Assembly: GCA_015055655.1 (NCBI GenBank)
Contig: SVHW01000007.1
Coordinates: forward strand, 1-64,000
From: Clostridiales bacterium
GTDB taxonomy: Bacteria > Bacillota > Clostridia > Christensenellales > Borkfalkiaceae
Direction of reading: 5' to 3'
DNA length: 64,000 nucleotides
In this document: piece by piece, positions 26,247-35,846 of the stretch
Numbering within the stretch: the first letter of the stretch is position 1
How the letters are laid out: each line of letters starts with the position of its first letter
Program-made: the position numbers and the translations under genes
The notes under the pieces: model-generated
Databases searched by the model: none
What the model saw: only the letters and a program-made list of their open reading frames with translations
Told to the model about the DNA's origin: nothing

Positions 26247-27887
26247 TTACTCCAAGGAAAGGATGTAATAGTACACGGATTGGCCGCCGTTATGGAAATC
26301 GACGTCGCAATCGGGGTATTTTTCCGCGATAGTTTGGCAGAGCGCTTCCGCTTCTTCTTCCTTGACGTCTTCGCCGTAATACAGCGTAATCATTTGATGG
26401 AATTCTTCTTTCATCTTGGCGATAAGCTTTAACATCGTTTCTTCTACCGAGTGCGATTTCGCCAAAATCTTTTTATCGTCTAAGCCGATAATATCCCCTT
26501 CCTTTATCGAGAAACCGTTGAGCGTCGTATTACGTACGGCGTACGTTACCTGCCCTGCTTTCACGTTGTCAAGCGCGTGAATCATATTCGTTTTATTTTC
26601 TTCGGCGCTTGCTTCGGGATTAAATTCGAGCGCAGCCGCAAAACCTTGCGGCACGTTTTTGGTGGGGATAACGTGAATCGTCTTATTGTCGATAAGCGCC
26701 TTCGCTTGTTCCGCCGCCAAAATGATATTTTTGTTGTTGGGGAAGATGAAAATATGTTCCGCGTTGATTTTTTGCGCCGCGTTCGCTATGTCGCTTGCGC
26801 TGGGGTTCATCGTTTGTCCGCCTTCGATGATGGCGTCTACGGACAAATCGTTGAAAATTTCCGAAAGCCCCGTACCCGTACAAATAGCCAGCATACCCAT
26901 CTCTTTCTTTTCCGCTTCCAACTGCGCTTTGAGTTGACGGTTCTGCTCTAACATATTTTCAATTTTGGGACGGTCTAATTCGCCAAGTTCTAACGCGTAA
27001 GTAAGCGCTTTACCGGGCTGATTGGTATGCACGTGCACTTTTACCAACTCCAAATCCCCGATACAAATAACGCTGTCACCGATAGCCATCAACCTTTCAC
27101 GCAATCTGTCGATTGCCGAAAGCGTCGTGCTTTTCTTCATATTGATGATGAAAAATTCGGTACAATAGGCGAATTGGATATCGCCCAAATCCATATTGAT
27201 AATGCTGGAATTGTCGCCAAATTCCGCTTCGGGTGCGGACGCCTCTACTTCGGTGACGCTATCTGCGATTTCTTCACCCGTGAGTTCGGACGCGAAACCT
27301 TTGATAATCACCATAAGACCTACGCCGCCCGAATCGACAACGCCTGCCTTTTTCAAAACGGGCAACAGCTCGGGCGTAAGAGCCAACGCTCTTTCCCCTT
27401 CGTCGATAACTTCTTTGAAGAAATCTTCAAAGCTCTTCTTCTTATTCGCAATTTTCATTGCGTATTCGCTCATCATACGGATAACGGTGAGTATCGTACC
27501 TTCTTTGGGAACGGACACCGCGCCGTACGCCACTTTCGTGCCTTGTTCGAGCGCTTTTGCAAATATCTTCGTATCTACTTCTTCATAATTTCCCAAAACG
27601 GTGCAAATGCCCTTTAAGATTTGGGAAAGAATAACCCCGGAATTGCCTCTAGCGCCGCGCAATGCGCCTTTGGAAACGCTGTTGCAAACTTCGCCAAAAA
27701 CGTTTGATTGACAAGCCGTTAATTCGCGCACGGCAGATTGCATCGTGAGCGACATATTCGTACCCGTGTCACCATCGGGAACGGGGAATACGTTTAGCGC
27801 GTCAACTTTCGCACGGTTTATCTCCAATTGTTTTGCACCGACGAGAATCATTTTTCTAAACTCGATGCTGTTTATCGTTTTATGCAT
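26247..27887 (-). CDS. fakA: Fatty acid kinase catalytic subunit-like protein (DAK2 / YloV family)
   Basis: FakA phosphorylates fatty acids presented by a FakB (DegV) partner, using a DAK2-type kinase domain. In 546 residues, ALNVFPVPDGDTGTNMSLTM near the N-terminus carries the Mg/ATP Asp residues and GARGNSGVILSQ is the second kinase signature. A middle domain and a C-terminal DegV-like part (ending YYGEDVKEEEAEAL) follow. It comes after asp23 on the same strand, the conserved yloU-yloV pairing of Bacillota. No fakB is in the window. An AAGGAG site precedes the ATG. Confidence 0.93.
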   Translation of the reverse strand: MHKTINSIEFRKMILVGAKQLEINRAKVDALNVFPVPDGDTGTNMSLTMQSAVRELTACQSNVFGEVCNSVSKGALRGARGNSGVILSQILKGICTVLGNYEEVDTKIFAKALEQGTKVAYGAVSVPKEGTILTVIRMMSEYAMKIANKKKSFEDFFKEVIDEGERALALTPELLPVLKKAGVVDSGGVGLMVIIKGFASELTGEEIADSVTEVEASAPEAEFGDNSSIINMDLGDIQFAYCTEFFIINMKKSTTLSAIDRLRERLMAIGDSVICIGDLELVKVHVHTNQPGKALTYALELGELDRPKIENMLEQNRQLKAQLEAEKKEMGMLAICTGTGLSEIFNDLSVDAIIEGGQTMNPSASDIANAAQKINAEHIFIFPNNKNIILAAEQAKALIDNKTIHVIPTKNVPQGFAAALEFNPEASAEENKTNMIHALDNVKAGQVTYAVRNTTLNGFSIKEGDIIGLDDKKILAKSHSVEETMLKLIAKMKEEFHQMITLYYGEDVKEEEAEALCQTIAEKYPDCDVDFHNGGQSVYYYILSLE

Positions 27888-28000
27888 TATTCATGCTCCT
27901 TGACAATGTAATCGTTTACGCGCGTTGCGCGTAAAAAAAATCGTAAGCGTTATACACGCAAAAAAGCGCAACTACGATATACGCGCGCGCCAGAAAAACG

Positions 28001-28351
28001 TCAAAGCTTTACGTCGATAACGTTGACGTTTACCGTATCGACAATCATGCCCGTAAAAGCTTCCACTTTGTATTTTATCGCCTCTTTCAGCGAATCGGCA
28101 ACGGCCGCAATCGACACGCCGTATTTGATAACGACGTACACGTCGATAAAAATTCTGTTGCCAAACGTGGTCACTTTAATACCGCGCCCCGCCCCGTCTT
28201 TTTTCAAAAGCAGCGCAAGCGTATCCGTAAAACGGCGCGAAACCATTTCCACTATCCCGTACGACTCGATAGCGGTATGAGAAGCGACCTTAGCAATAGC
28301 TAAGTCTGAAATGGAAATTTTGCCGTATGCGTTGTTGGTATTAACTGACAT
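28001..28351 (-). CDS. Asp23/Gls24 family protein (YloU-like)
   Basis: A 116-residue member of the Asp23/Gls24 family of envelope-stress or membrane-associated proteins. Visible are the N-terminal GKISISDLAIAKVASHTAIESYGIVEM and the beta-alpha part IDVYVVIKYGVSIAAVADSLKEAIKYKVE with the closing VNVNVIDVKL. The biochemical role is unknown; in Bacillota it is coupled to the fatty acid kinase gene, as here. GGAGAAAG precedes the ATG. It is divergent from rpmB. Confidence 0.92.
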   Translation of the reverse strand: MSVNTNNAYGKISISDLAIAKVASHTAIESYGIVEMVSRRFTDTLALLLKKDGAGRGIKVTTFGNRIFIDVYVVIKYGVSIAAVADSLKEAIKYKVEAFTGMIVDTVNVNVIDVKL

Positions 28352-28464
28352 AAACTTTCTCCAAATATCTATTTCATTTTACACTATTTACTCTCTTTTG
28401 GCAAGCACTTTTCCAAAAATTTCGTAATATTTTTTATTTTTTGTTTTTTAGGGCGTATTTTTGA

Positions 28465-28493
28465 TTGATTTTTCTTATTAAAAATGATATATT
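28465..28493 (+). promoter_or_regulatory. rpmB promoter
   Basis: TTGATT (28465-28470), 17-bp spacer, TATATT (28488-28493). It gives a leader of about 90 nt with a GCCC/GGGC hairpin near 28510-28535. Confidence 0.7.
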
Positions 28494-28589
28494 ATTTATG
28501 CTTGTTTGTTCGCCCGCCCTTTTTTGTGGGCTGCAATAAGATATTTTATGCACAAAAAACGGAAAAATTATCCCAACGGAGGTGTTCAT

Positions 28590-28775
28590 ATGTCGAGAGT
28601 ATGCAATATTTGCGGTAAAGGTCAAGCTTCGGGCAACAACGTCAGCCACTCCAACCGTAAGACCAGAAGAACGTTCAAGGTAAACGTACAAAAAATTTCC
28701 TACGTGGAAGACGGTAAGGAAACGAACGGTTACGTTTGCGCTAGATGCATCAGAACGCTTAAAAAAGCTGACTAA
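28590..28775 (+). CDS. rpmB: 50S ribosomal protein L28
   Basis: A 61-residue ribosomal protein. [25 protein letters not shown] and KVNVQKI, followed by [10 protein letters not shown], are diagnostic; the CxxC pairs make it the zinc-binding form. The track ORF starts at 28506, but the ATG at 28590 is preceded by ACGGAGGTG and gives the family N-terminus. It is the only plus-strand gene between 16.5 and 39 kb; divergent rpmB/asp23 order is usual in Bacillota. Confidence 0.97.
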   Translation: MSRVCNICGKGQASGNNVSHSNRKTRRTFKVNVQKISYVEDGKETNGYVCARCIRTLKKAD

Positions 28776-28796
28776 TCATCCTACATTACGTATCTT

Positions 28797-28826
28797 AAAA
28801 GCCGACTGTTTTTCAGTCGGCTTTTT
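28797..28826 (+). terminator. rpmB terminator
   Basis: AAAAGCCGACTG-TTTTT-CAGTCGGCTTTT, 12-bp stem followed by T. It is 21 nt after the rpmB stop. Confidence 0.92.
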
Positions 28827-28836
28827 GCGTTATTGA

Positions 28837-28866
28837 AAAACCGAGCGATTATTTTCGCTCGGTTTT
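28837..28866 (-). terminator. rpe operon terminator
   Basis: AAAACCGAGCGA-TTATTT-TCGCTCGGTTTT, a 12-bp stem directly after the rpe stop codon, ending the yicC-to-rpe run. Confidence 0.88.
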
Positions 28867-28868
28867 AT

Positions 28869-29522
28869 TTATGCTTTTAACTTGGCTATGCACGCCGCCC
28901 TATCGCTCGCTTTAAATACCGTGCTGCCCGCGACGATGACGTTTGCGCCCGCCGCCTTGATTTCTTCCACGTTCTCCTCCGTAACGCCCCCGTCGATTTC
29001 TATATCGATATCTTTGCCACTCTTTTCTACAATCGCCTTCACTTGACGGAGTTTGTCAAGCGCCTCGGGGATAAATTTCTGCCCGCCAAAACCGGGAAAA
29101 ACGCTCATTATCAGCACCATATCGCACATCGGGATAACGTCTGCTATTTTCTCCACGGGCGTATCGGGATTGATAACCGCGCCGCATTTTACCCCCGTTG
29201 ATTTGATAAGGCTTAATACTTCTTTTAAATTGTCTTGGCACGCCTCGTAATGCACGGTGATAATATCCGCGCCGGCTTTTGCAAAACGTTCTACGTATTT
29301 TTCGGGGTGCACAATCATCAAATGGCAATCGAGGGGCAATTTCGTGATTTTTCGCAAATCCTCCACCATTTTGATACCGAACGTAATATTGTTGACGAAC
29401 ACGCCGTCCATTACGTCGCAATGCACGACGTCTGCACCGCATTTTTCAAGCGATATTACCTCTTCTCCCATTTTGGAAAAATTCGCCGATAAAATTGACG
29501 GCGCTATTTGAATCCTTTTCAT
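28869..29522 (-). CDS. rpe: Ribulose-phosphate 3-epimerase
   Basis: Interconverts ribulose 5-phosphate and xylulose 5-phosphate (pentose phosphate pathway). A 217-residue TIM barrel with IAPSILSANFSKMGEE, DVMDGVFVNNITFG, LDCHLMIVHPEKYVERF, MSVFPGFGGQKFIPEAL (catalytic loop) and IEIDGGVTEEN. It follows rlmN after 108 bp. In Bacillus the phosphatase, Ser/Thr kinase and rsgA genes lie between these two; they are missing here. Confidence 0.97.
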   Translation of the reverse strand: MKRIQIAPSILSANFSKMGEEVISLEKCGADVVHCDVMDGVFVNNITFGIKMVEDLRKITKLPLDCHLMIVHPEKYVERFAKAGADIITVHYEACQDNLKEVLSLIKSTGVKCGAVINPDTPVEKIADVIPMCDMVLIMSVFPGFGGQKFIPEALDKLRQVKAIVEKSGKDIDIEIDGGVTEENVEEIKAAGANVIVAGSTVFKASDRAACIAKLKA

Positions 29523-29630
29523 AGCTTTTCTCCTATGCGTTTATAATTATTTCCCCTTTTTGGGGAATTTATTTTTCTCTATCGTGAAACGAGCAAGGGC
29601 AAGTTCCGTTTTTGCGAATAAGACGGCGCG

Positions 29631-30692
29631 CTATACGCGTTTCTCTTCTAAATAACGAACACGCAACTGGCCGCAAGCGCCACCTATATCCATCCCTATC
29701 TGTCGGCGTAGCGTTGCTGACAAACCGCCTTTTTCCAATCTGCCTAAAAAGCGATAGGCACTTTTATCGTCTAACGCCTTTAAATCGCGCTCTTTCACTT
29801 CGTTTAAGCGTATCAAATTCACGTGGCAGGGCTTGCCTTTCAGCAATTTTACCAACGCATCGGCGTGCGCCTCGTCGCAGTTTTCCCCAGCAATCAGCGT
29901 GTATTCAAAATAATATCTTCTGCCTGTTTTTTTAAAATACTCGTCACAAGCCTTTAAGATTTCAGCTATTTTATACGCTTTGGCGACGGGCATCGTTCTT
30001 GCCCGCGTTTCGTCGTCCGTAGCGTGCAACGAAACCGTTAAATTTAACGGGATACCTTCTTGGGCAAGCTGATACATTTTCGGCACGATACCGCACGTGG
30101 AAAGAGAAATATTTCTCGCGCTGATACACAGCCCGTCTTCGCTTGTTACGTTGCGTAAAAATTTTACCGTTTCGTCGTAATTATCCAACGGTTCGCCGCT
30201 GCCCATAAGCACCACGTTGGTGACTGCTCTACTCTCGCCGCCTTGTCCTTGCGCGTCTGCTTTATGCAACGCGTTTACCACAAGGATTTGAGATAATATC
30301 TCCCCCGACGTTAAATTGCGCACAAGTCCACCCAAAGTGGACGCGCAAAATTTACAACCCATACGGCAACCTACCTGCGTGGAAACGCATTGCGTATAAC
30401 CGTATTTGTATTTCATTAACACGCCTTCAATCAAATTTCCGTCGGCGAGTTCGAAAAGGTATTTCTCCGTGCCATCGACAGAAGTAAATATCTCTTTCAC
30501 CCGCACGGGTTTGTCCTCGTATTCTTCGCAAAGCTTTGCCTTAAAATCCTTGGAAAGCGAAGAAATTTCCGTAATCGCCTTGCCTTGCGTCAGCCCTTCA
30601 AACAGCTGTTTTGCGCGGAATTTTTTCTCGCCCAAGGAAAGCACCAACGCTTCCGTTTCGGCAAAATTCAAATCTTGTAAAATCTTTTTCAT
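29631..30692 (-). CDS. rlmN: 23S rRNA A2503 / tRNA A37 C2-methyltransferase RlmN
   Basis: Radical-SAM enzyme that methylates C2 of A2503 in 23S rRNA and A37 of some tRNAs. In 353 residues the 4Fe-4S motif is CRMGCKFCAS (CxxxCxxC), the SAM contact is GSGEPLDNYDE, and the C-terminal GGACGQLRV carries the second catalytic Cys. The C2 methyl site suggests RlmN and not Cfr, matching its genomic position after rsmB. It begins five bases downstream of the rsmB stop. Confidence 0.95.
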   Translation of the reverse strand: MKKILQDLNFAETEALVLSLGEKKFRAKQLFEGLTQGKAITEISSLSKDFKAKLCEEYEDKPVRVKEIFTSVDGTEKYLFELADGNLIEGVLMKYKYGYTQCVSTQVGCRMGCKFCASTLGGLVRNLTSGEILSQILVVNALHKADAQGQGGESRAVTNVVLMGSGEPLDNYDETVKFLRNVTSEDGLCISARNISLSTCGIVPKMYQLAQEGIPLNLTVSLHATDDETRARTMPVAKAYKIAEILKACDEYFKKTGRRYYFEYTLIAGENCDEAHADALVKLLKGKPCHVNLIRLNEVKERDLKALDDKSAYRFLGRLEKGGLSATLRRQIGMDIGGACGQLRVRYLEEKRV

Positions 30693-30697
30693 CGCGC

Positions 30698-31939
30698 TTA
30701 TTTCCTAACCATTTTACATACGTAAAAGCCTGCACCAAACGCCCTGTCGGGCAAAAATTGCAAGCCGTATTTTTTCTTATCGTGACAGAGTGGACTGTCG
30801 ATTTTCTCCACCGCATAATCGGGATTTGCTTTCAAAAAATCCGCCACGATTTTATCGTTTTCCCCTTCGAAAAGCGAACAGGTGGAATAGTACAACGCGC
30901 CGCCTTTTTTCACGTATTTGCTACACGTGGAAAGTATTCTTTTTTGCGCCTTCTCTAACGCTGCGAAATCCTCTTTCTTGCGGAATATCTTGATGTCGGG
31001 GTTTTCGCTTACCGTGCCAAATCCCGAACAGGGAACGTCGCATAATACGCCGTCGAAACGTTCTTCGTACGCCCCATCAAATTCGCCGCTGTCCTTTTGA
31101 AATTCGGTGACGTTTTCTACGCCCATACGCGATTTGTATTGCGAAATCAATTCTACCCTATGCCCGTGCAATTCGAAAGAGGTTACCTTGCTGCATTTTT
31201 TGGCAAGCAACACCGATTTCCCACCCGGCGCGGCGCAAGCGTCCAGCAAGTTTTCACAAGGGGAAACGCAATCGCAAATGGCGATGCTGCCTATCGATTG
31301 AAAGGTGTAATCCCCTTTATCAAACCCTTCGTCACGCACGAAATTTTCAAAGATGTAATTGCCGTATTTTTGCGAAAAGGGCGTTTGCAAATGCGCTCTT
31401 TCCAAATACGCCTCCGCGTCGCGTTCAAAACGCACGCTTACCCCAGCCGAAGCAGCAGCGGCTATCCCTTTCGCCCTGTCGCCGTATTCCTTTTTCAACC
31501 ACTCGTACGCGTACAAGGGATAAGAACAAGCCAACGCCTCGCCCTCGTTTCCCTTGGGCAATTTTTTATCCGTTTCTTCTTTATTGAAACGGCGTAAAAA
31601 AGCGTTGACAAAACCGCTGACGCCGCTTTTGCCCAGCTTTTTGCAAAGACTGACGGCAAGGTCGGTTACCATATACCGCTTTTTATCCATAAAAAGCAGC
31701 ATATACAGCGATATTTTTAATAAAATTCTCACAACGGGTTTCGGCGTTTTATCCGCATTGCTCTTGATACAAAACTCTAAATACCCGTCGTTTTCCAAAA
31801 CGCCGTACACGATTTTGACCGTGCGAGAACGGTACTGCTCCTCAATATACGTATCCGCAATCGCTTGCTTGACGTGCGCGCCACCTTGATAAATTTTCGT
31901 TAGAATTTGAAAGGGGTCGTAAATGGGATTACTCAGCAT
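30698..31939 (-). CDS. rsmB: 16S rRNA cytosine-967 C5-methyltransferase
   Basis: Two-domain RNA m5C methyltransferase of 413 residues. An N-terminal NusB-like RNA-binding domain (about 1-140) is followed by a Rossmann domain with DACAAPGGKSVLLA (SAM loop), CDVPCSGFGTVSENPD (first Cys, motif IV) and YYSTCSLFEGEN (nucleophile region). Its start overlaps the end of fmt by 11 bases, supporting translational coupling. The order fmt-rsmB-rlmN is conserved in Bacillota. Confidence 0.95.
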   Translation of the reverse strand: MLSNPIYDPFQILTKIYQGGAHVKQAIADTYIEEQYRSRTVKIVYGVLENDGYLEFCIKSNADKTPKPVVRILLKISLYMLLFMDKKRYMVTDLAVSLCKKLGKSGVSGFVNAFLRRFNKEETDKKLPKGNEGEALACSYPLYAYEWLKKEYGDRAKGIAAAASAGVSVRFERDAEAYLERAHLQTPFSQKYGNYIFENFVRDEGFDKGDYTFQSIGSIAICDCVSPCENLLDACAAPGGKSVLLAKKCSKVTSFELHGHRVELISQYKSRMGVENVTEFQKDSGEFDGAYEERFDGVLCDVPCSGFGTVSENPDIKIFRKKEDFAALEKAQKRILSTCSKYVKKGGALYYSTCSLFEGENDKIVADFLKANPDYAVEKIDSPLCHDKKKYGLQFLPDRAFGAGFYVCKMVRK

Positions 31940-32882
31940 AGAATACCTGCCCTTTTTGCGCCTTTCTGCCGTTGAGAAAATCGCCGCCGCCCATCACTTT
32001 GCCGCCTGCCGCTTGCACTTGCAACAGTTTCACCGCGCCGTCGCCGCATTTGACAAGCAAACCACGTTTTACTTTATCGGTAAGCACTTCGCCACATTTT
32101 GCGTTTTCCGCAAGCGCCTTTTCCTCCTCGGTAAGCACGGCTTTTTCCGCCAAATACACGTTGATTTTTACGTCGCCAAGCTGCGTATACGCCAAAGGCG
32201 CAGGGTTCATACCGCGCACCAAATCGACGATTTCTTTCGCACTTTTCGTGAAATCGATTTTCCCCTGTTCTTTGTTGATTTTCCGTACGATACGGACGCC
32301 CTCTTCCGCTTGTTTTTCCAGCGTATAGCCGCCCTTTTCTATTATTTCCAAGCTTTTTACAATCAAATCCGCGCCAATGGCGGAAAGACGGGCGGAAAGC
32401 TCCCCATACGTTTCCGTGGGCGTAATCTCCGTCTTATCTACACATAAAATATCACCGCAATCGAGCCCAAGCTGCGTTTGCATAATCGATACGCCCGTTT
32501 CTTTTTCCCCGTTTACGATACAGCTTTGAATGGGCGAAGCGCCGCGATAAAAGGGCAACAACCCCGCGTGAATATTCCATACCCCTTTGGGAAAACAATC
32601 GAGCACCGCTTGCGTTAAAATTTGTCCGTATGCGCAAGTGACCATAACGTCTGCGTTGAACGATTGCAACGTGGAAATTTCTTCTTTGATTTTTGCAGGT
32701 TGAAAGACGGGTATCCCTTTTTCGAGCGCGAAAACTTTGACGGGGGGCGGCGTAAGCGTACCCTTCCGTCCTTGCGGTTTGTCCGCTTGCGTTACTACGC
32801 CGACAACGTCAAAACCACGCTCGATAATTTTTTGTAAAGGCAATACCGCAAAATCGGGTGTGCCTGCAAATAGAATTTTCAT
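31929..32882 (-). CDS. fmt: Methionyl-tRNA formyltransferase
   Basis: Formylates initiator Met-tRNA with 10-formyltetrahydrofolate. The 317-residue protein has ILFAGTPDFAVLPL, VVTQADKPQGRKG, the catalytic HAGLLPFYRGASPIQ segment (Asn of NIHAG, His) and LGLDCGDILC, then a C-terminal tRNA-binding barrel (about 205-310). It is three bases after def, in the usual def-fmt pair. Confidence 0.97.
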   Translation of the reverse strand: MKILFAGTPDFAVLPLQKIIERGFDVVGVVTQADKPQGRKGTLTPPPVKVFALEKGIPVFQPAKIKEEISTLQSFNADVMVTCAYGQILTQAVLDCFPKGVWNIHAGLLPFYRGASPIQSCIVNGEKETGVSIMQTQLGLDCGDILCVDKTEITPTETYGELSARLSAIGADLIVKSLEIIEKGGYTLEKQAEEGVRIVRKINKEQGKIDFTKSAKEIVDLVRGMNPAPLAYTQLGDVKINVYLAEKAVLTEEEKALAENAKCGEVLTDKVKRGLLVKCGDGAVKLLQVQAAGGKVMGGGDFLNGRKAQKGQVFYAE

Positions 32883-32885
32883 ATG

Positions 32886-33338
32886 TTATGCTCTCTCAAT
32901 TTCCGTTGCTTTATCGATGTATAAAATACCGTCTAAATGGTCGGTTTCGTGACAAATCGCGCGTGCGAAAAAGCCTTTGGCTTTTAAGACGTGTTTTTCG
33001 CCGTATCTATCTTGATAAGCAAGCGTTAAGCGCATAGGACGATTGACGACGCCTTGTTTTCCGCGTACGGAAAGACAGCCTTCCCAGCCCGCTTGTTCCC
33101 CTTTTTGGGAAAGGATTACGGGATTGATAAACTCAAAATACCCCTCGTCCACGTCCACCACGCAAACACGGCGCAAAACGCCCACCTGCGGCGCGGCAAG
33201 CCCAGCGCCTTGTTCCTTTTTCACCGTGTCTTTCATATCGTCTAACAACTTCCAAAGCGACGCGTCAAACGTATCCACAGGAAAACATTTTTGTCTTAAT
33301 ACGTCGTCGCCGACTTGTACTACGTTTCTAATCGCCAT
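32886..33338 (-). CDS. def: Peptide deformylase
   Basis: Metal-dependent removal of the N-formyl group from nascent proteins. The three family motifs are GAGLAAPQVGV, EGCLSV and HETDHLDG (Cys and two His bind the metal, Glu is catalytic). The track ORF starts at 33362, but MAIRNVVQVGDD at 33338 has an AAGGAG site 8 nt upstream and is chosen (150 residues). It lies between priA and fmt. Confidence 0.96.
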   Translation of the reverse strand: MAIRNVVQVGDDVLRQKCFPVDTFDASLWKLLDDMKDTVKKEQGAGLAAPQVGVLRRVCVVDVDEGYFEFINPVILSQKGEQAGWEGCLSVRGKQGVVNRPMRLTLAYQDRYGEKHVLKAKGFFARAICHETDHLDGILYIDKATEIERA

Positions 33339-33365
33339 AATGTTTCTCCTTATTATCGCCAACCG

Positions 33366-35540
33366 TCAACTTAAATTGACGGGATTTTCTTCCACGCTCA
33401 CCAGCACGTCTTTCGTCCGCGCTTGCGCGCAAGCATCGTAAATTTCGGGCAGCACGCCCGTATCGCAAAGCCGCATCAAAACTTGATAACGGTGCTTATT
33501 TTGTATCCGTTTTATCGGCGAGCGCATCTTATTGAAAAACAGGAATTTTTCAGGGTTATCCGTATATAATTTCTCCAACGCGAAATATACGTCTTTGAGC
33601 GCTTCCAACGTCTTTTTATCGTCTTCCCCCGTAACGAGGACACGAACGATTTTGGAAAACGGCGGAAACATCATCGCCGCGCGCAGGGAAATCTCGTTGT
33701 TGTAAAACCCAGCGTAATCGTACGCCGTTGCAAAGCGCAATACCTCGTTTTCAGGGTCGAACGTCTGCAAAACGACCTTGCCCTTTTCTTCTGCCCTGCC
33801 GCTTCTTCCTGCCACCTGCGTAATCAACTGAAATGTCCGCTCCCCACTTCTGTAATCGGAAAAATGCAAACTCATATCCGCGTCCAAAATCCCCACCAGC
33901 GTTACGGACGGGAAATCGTGCCCCTTGGCAATCATCTGCGTTCCCACCAAAATATCCGCTTTCTTCTCCGCGAACGTTTTAAGGATTTTGTAATGCCCTT
34001 CTTTACCACTCGTCGTGTCGTTGTCCATACGCAAAATCCGCGCCGTCGGGTATAACTTTTGCAACTCGGCAACGATGCGTTGCGTCCCCGTGCCAGCGTA
34101 CGACAGTTTCTTGCCGCCGCAATCGGGACACGAAGAAAGCATCGAATAACGCATACCGCAATAGTGACATTTTAACGCGTCTTCGTCTTTATGATAGGTG
34201 AGCGATACGTCGCAATGTTCGCATTTGGCTACGTAACCGCACTCCTTACAAATCACCGTTTGGGAATACCCTCTACGGTTTAAAAATAATATTGCTTGTT
34301 TATCCGTCGATAAACATTTTTCTATCTCTTCTTTTAGCGGCGTGGAGAAAGAAGAGTTGTTGCCCCTTCGCACTTCTCGTCGCATATCCGCAATAATTAC
34401 TTCGGGAAGAGGACGACGATTGATACGCTTTTCCAAACGGATTAACGAAAACTCCCCGTCGTTCGCTTTTTTATAGGTATCTACCGACGGCGTTGCGCTG
34501 CCAAGCACCAATTTACAACCGTTCTTCTTCGCGCGAAGCAACGCCACGTCGAACGTATTGTATCTGGGCGCGGATTCGCTGGAATAACTGGAATCGTGTT
34601 CCTCGTCGATGATGATAACGCCGATATTTTCCATCGGCGCAAATATCGCGCTTCTTGCACCTATCGCAATTTTCGCCTCGCCCGTGCGAAGACGCCACCA
34701 CTCGTCAAACCTTTCGCCTGCGGACAGCCCGCTGTGCAGTATCGCCGCGTTTTTGCCAAACCTCGCCCGAAGCTGGGAAAGCATTTGCGGCGTCAGGGAA
34801 ATTTCAGGCACCAAGAATATCGAGCTTTGTCCTTTTTGCAAACACTCTGCAATCAACGTTAAATAAATTTCCGTTTTACCGCTGCCCGTGACGCCGTGCA
34901 AAAGCTGTACCGTACGGCTGTCCGTGCGTATCGTATGCACCGCCCTTTCTTGGTCTTCGGTGAGCACCCGTTTTATCTTTTCCCCTTCGACGCTCTTATA
35001 CGGGTCGCGCAAAATTTGTTCCTTCGTGATTTTCACGTAGCCTTTTTTCGCCAAACCGCTGACGCCGCCGGGGAAAAGGCTGTTTAACTGCGCGCAATCG
35101 CTTTTGCCGTTTTGCGATAAATACTCCGCCGCGCCCAGTTGGTTTTTCGCCGTTTTGGAAAGTTTCATCTCCGCAATATCTACCGCAAGTTCGGCGTAGT
35201 TGCGCGTCAGTTCCCGCACCTTGCCCGTACGCATTTCCGTCGGCAAAAACAAACGGAGCGTCAACGCTTTTGGCACGCGATAACGCGCCGTCAGCTTTTC
35301 CGCAAGGGAAAGGCACTCTTTGTTTAAGGCAGGCAGTTCGTCGCTGGTGGGCAAGATTTTTTTCAGTTTTTCAATCGGGTAAGCAGAGGTTTCCTTCAAG
35401 CGCATTACAAAACCCGTCACGATTTTGCCGCCAAAGGGCGCGCGGACACGGCTGCCGACGACGGTGTTCTCGTCGCAGAGATAATCGAATATTCTGTCCG
35501 TTTCACTCGCCGCGATGTCGACGATGACTTCCGCTATCAT
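33366..35540 (-). CDS. priA: Primosomal protein N' (PriA helicase)
   Basis: 3'-5' DNA helicase that restarts replication at collapsed forks. An N-terminal DNA-binding region starts MIAEVIVDIAASETDRIFDY, the typical PriA beginning. The helicase core has GVTGSGKTEIY, DEEHDSSY and LGSATPSVDTY. A zinc region with paired Cys (CKECGYVAKCEHCD, CHYCGMRYSMLSSCPDCGG) interrupts the second lobe; VAGRSGRAEEKG is motif VI. The track start (35588) is too early; 35540 has GAGAGGG upstream and gives 724 residues. It lies between rpoZ and def as in other Bacillota, but without coaBC. Confidence 0.96.
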   Translation of the reverse strand: MIAEVIVDIAASETDRIFDYLCDENTVVGSRVRAPFGGKIVTGFVMRLKETSAYPIEKLKKILPTSDELPALNKECLSLAEKLTARYRVPKALTLRLFLPTEMRTGKVRELTRNYAELAVDIAEMKLSKTAKNQLGAAEYLSQNGKSDCAQLNSLFPGGVSGLAKKGYVKITKEQILRDPYKSVEGEKIKRVLTEDQERAVHTIRTDSRTVQLLHGVTGSGKTEIYLTLIAECLQKGQSSIFLVPEISLTPQMLSQLRARFGKNAAILHSGLSAGERFDEWWRLRTGEAKIAIGARSAIFAPMENIGVIIIDEEHDSSYSSESAPRYNTFDVALLRAKKNGCKLVLGSATPSVDTYKKANDGEFSLIRLEKRINRRPLPEVIIADMRREVRRGNNSSFSTPLKEEIEKCLSTDKQAILFLNRRGYSQTVICKECGYVAKCEHCDVSLTYHKDEDALKCHYCGMRYSMLSSCPDCGGKKLSYAGTGTQRIVAELQKLYPTARILRMDNDTTSGKEGHYKILKTFAEKKADILVGTQMIAKGHDFPSVTLVGILDADMSLHFSDYRSGERTFQLITQVAGRSGRAEEKGKVVLQTFDPENEVLRFATAYDYAGFYNNEISLRAAMMFPPFSKIVRVLVTGEDDKKTLEALKDVYFALEKLYTDNPEKFLFFNKMRSPIKRIQNKHRYQVLMRLCDTGVLPEIYDACAQARTKDVLVSVEENPVNLS

Positions 35541-35594
35541 ACGCTTGCCCTCTCTTAGACAAAAATTGCCCCGTCTTTCGCGAGGCAATTTTTA

Positions 35595-35816
35595 TTAGTC
35601 TTTCGCAATCACCACTTTGCCGTCTGCAATATCTTTGCAAGCGGAAAGCAGTTCTTTATCCTTCCCCATCGAATCGGTGATACCTGCGTTCTTTTCCGTT
35701 TCAATGATTTGGCGCGCGCGTTTCGCCGCAACCGTGCAAAGCGCGTAACGGCTGATAGGTTCTTCTTCCGTGCCAAGTTTTCTAATCATTACGTCTACAG
35801 AAGGTTCGTTAATCAT
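35595..35816 (-). CDS. rpoZ: RNA polymerase omega subunit
   Basis: A 73-residue omega subunit that helps assemble RNA polymerase. The conserved segment ISRYALCTVAAKRARQI corresponds to the R-Y-x-L-(V)-x-x-A-x-R-A-R-Q family motif. Its position between gmk and priA is the standard rpoZ location. The C-terminus is short. Confidence 0.95.
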   Translation of the reverse strand: MINEPSVDVMIRKLGTEEEPISRYALCTVAAKRARQIIETEKNAGITDSMGKDKELLSACKDIADGKVVIAKD

Positions 35817-35846
35817 ATCTTTTTACTCTCCTTTATTTGTCTTTAT

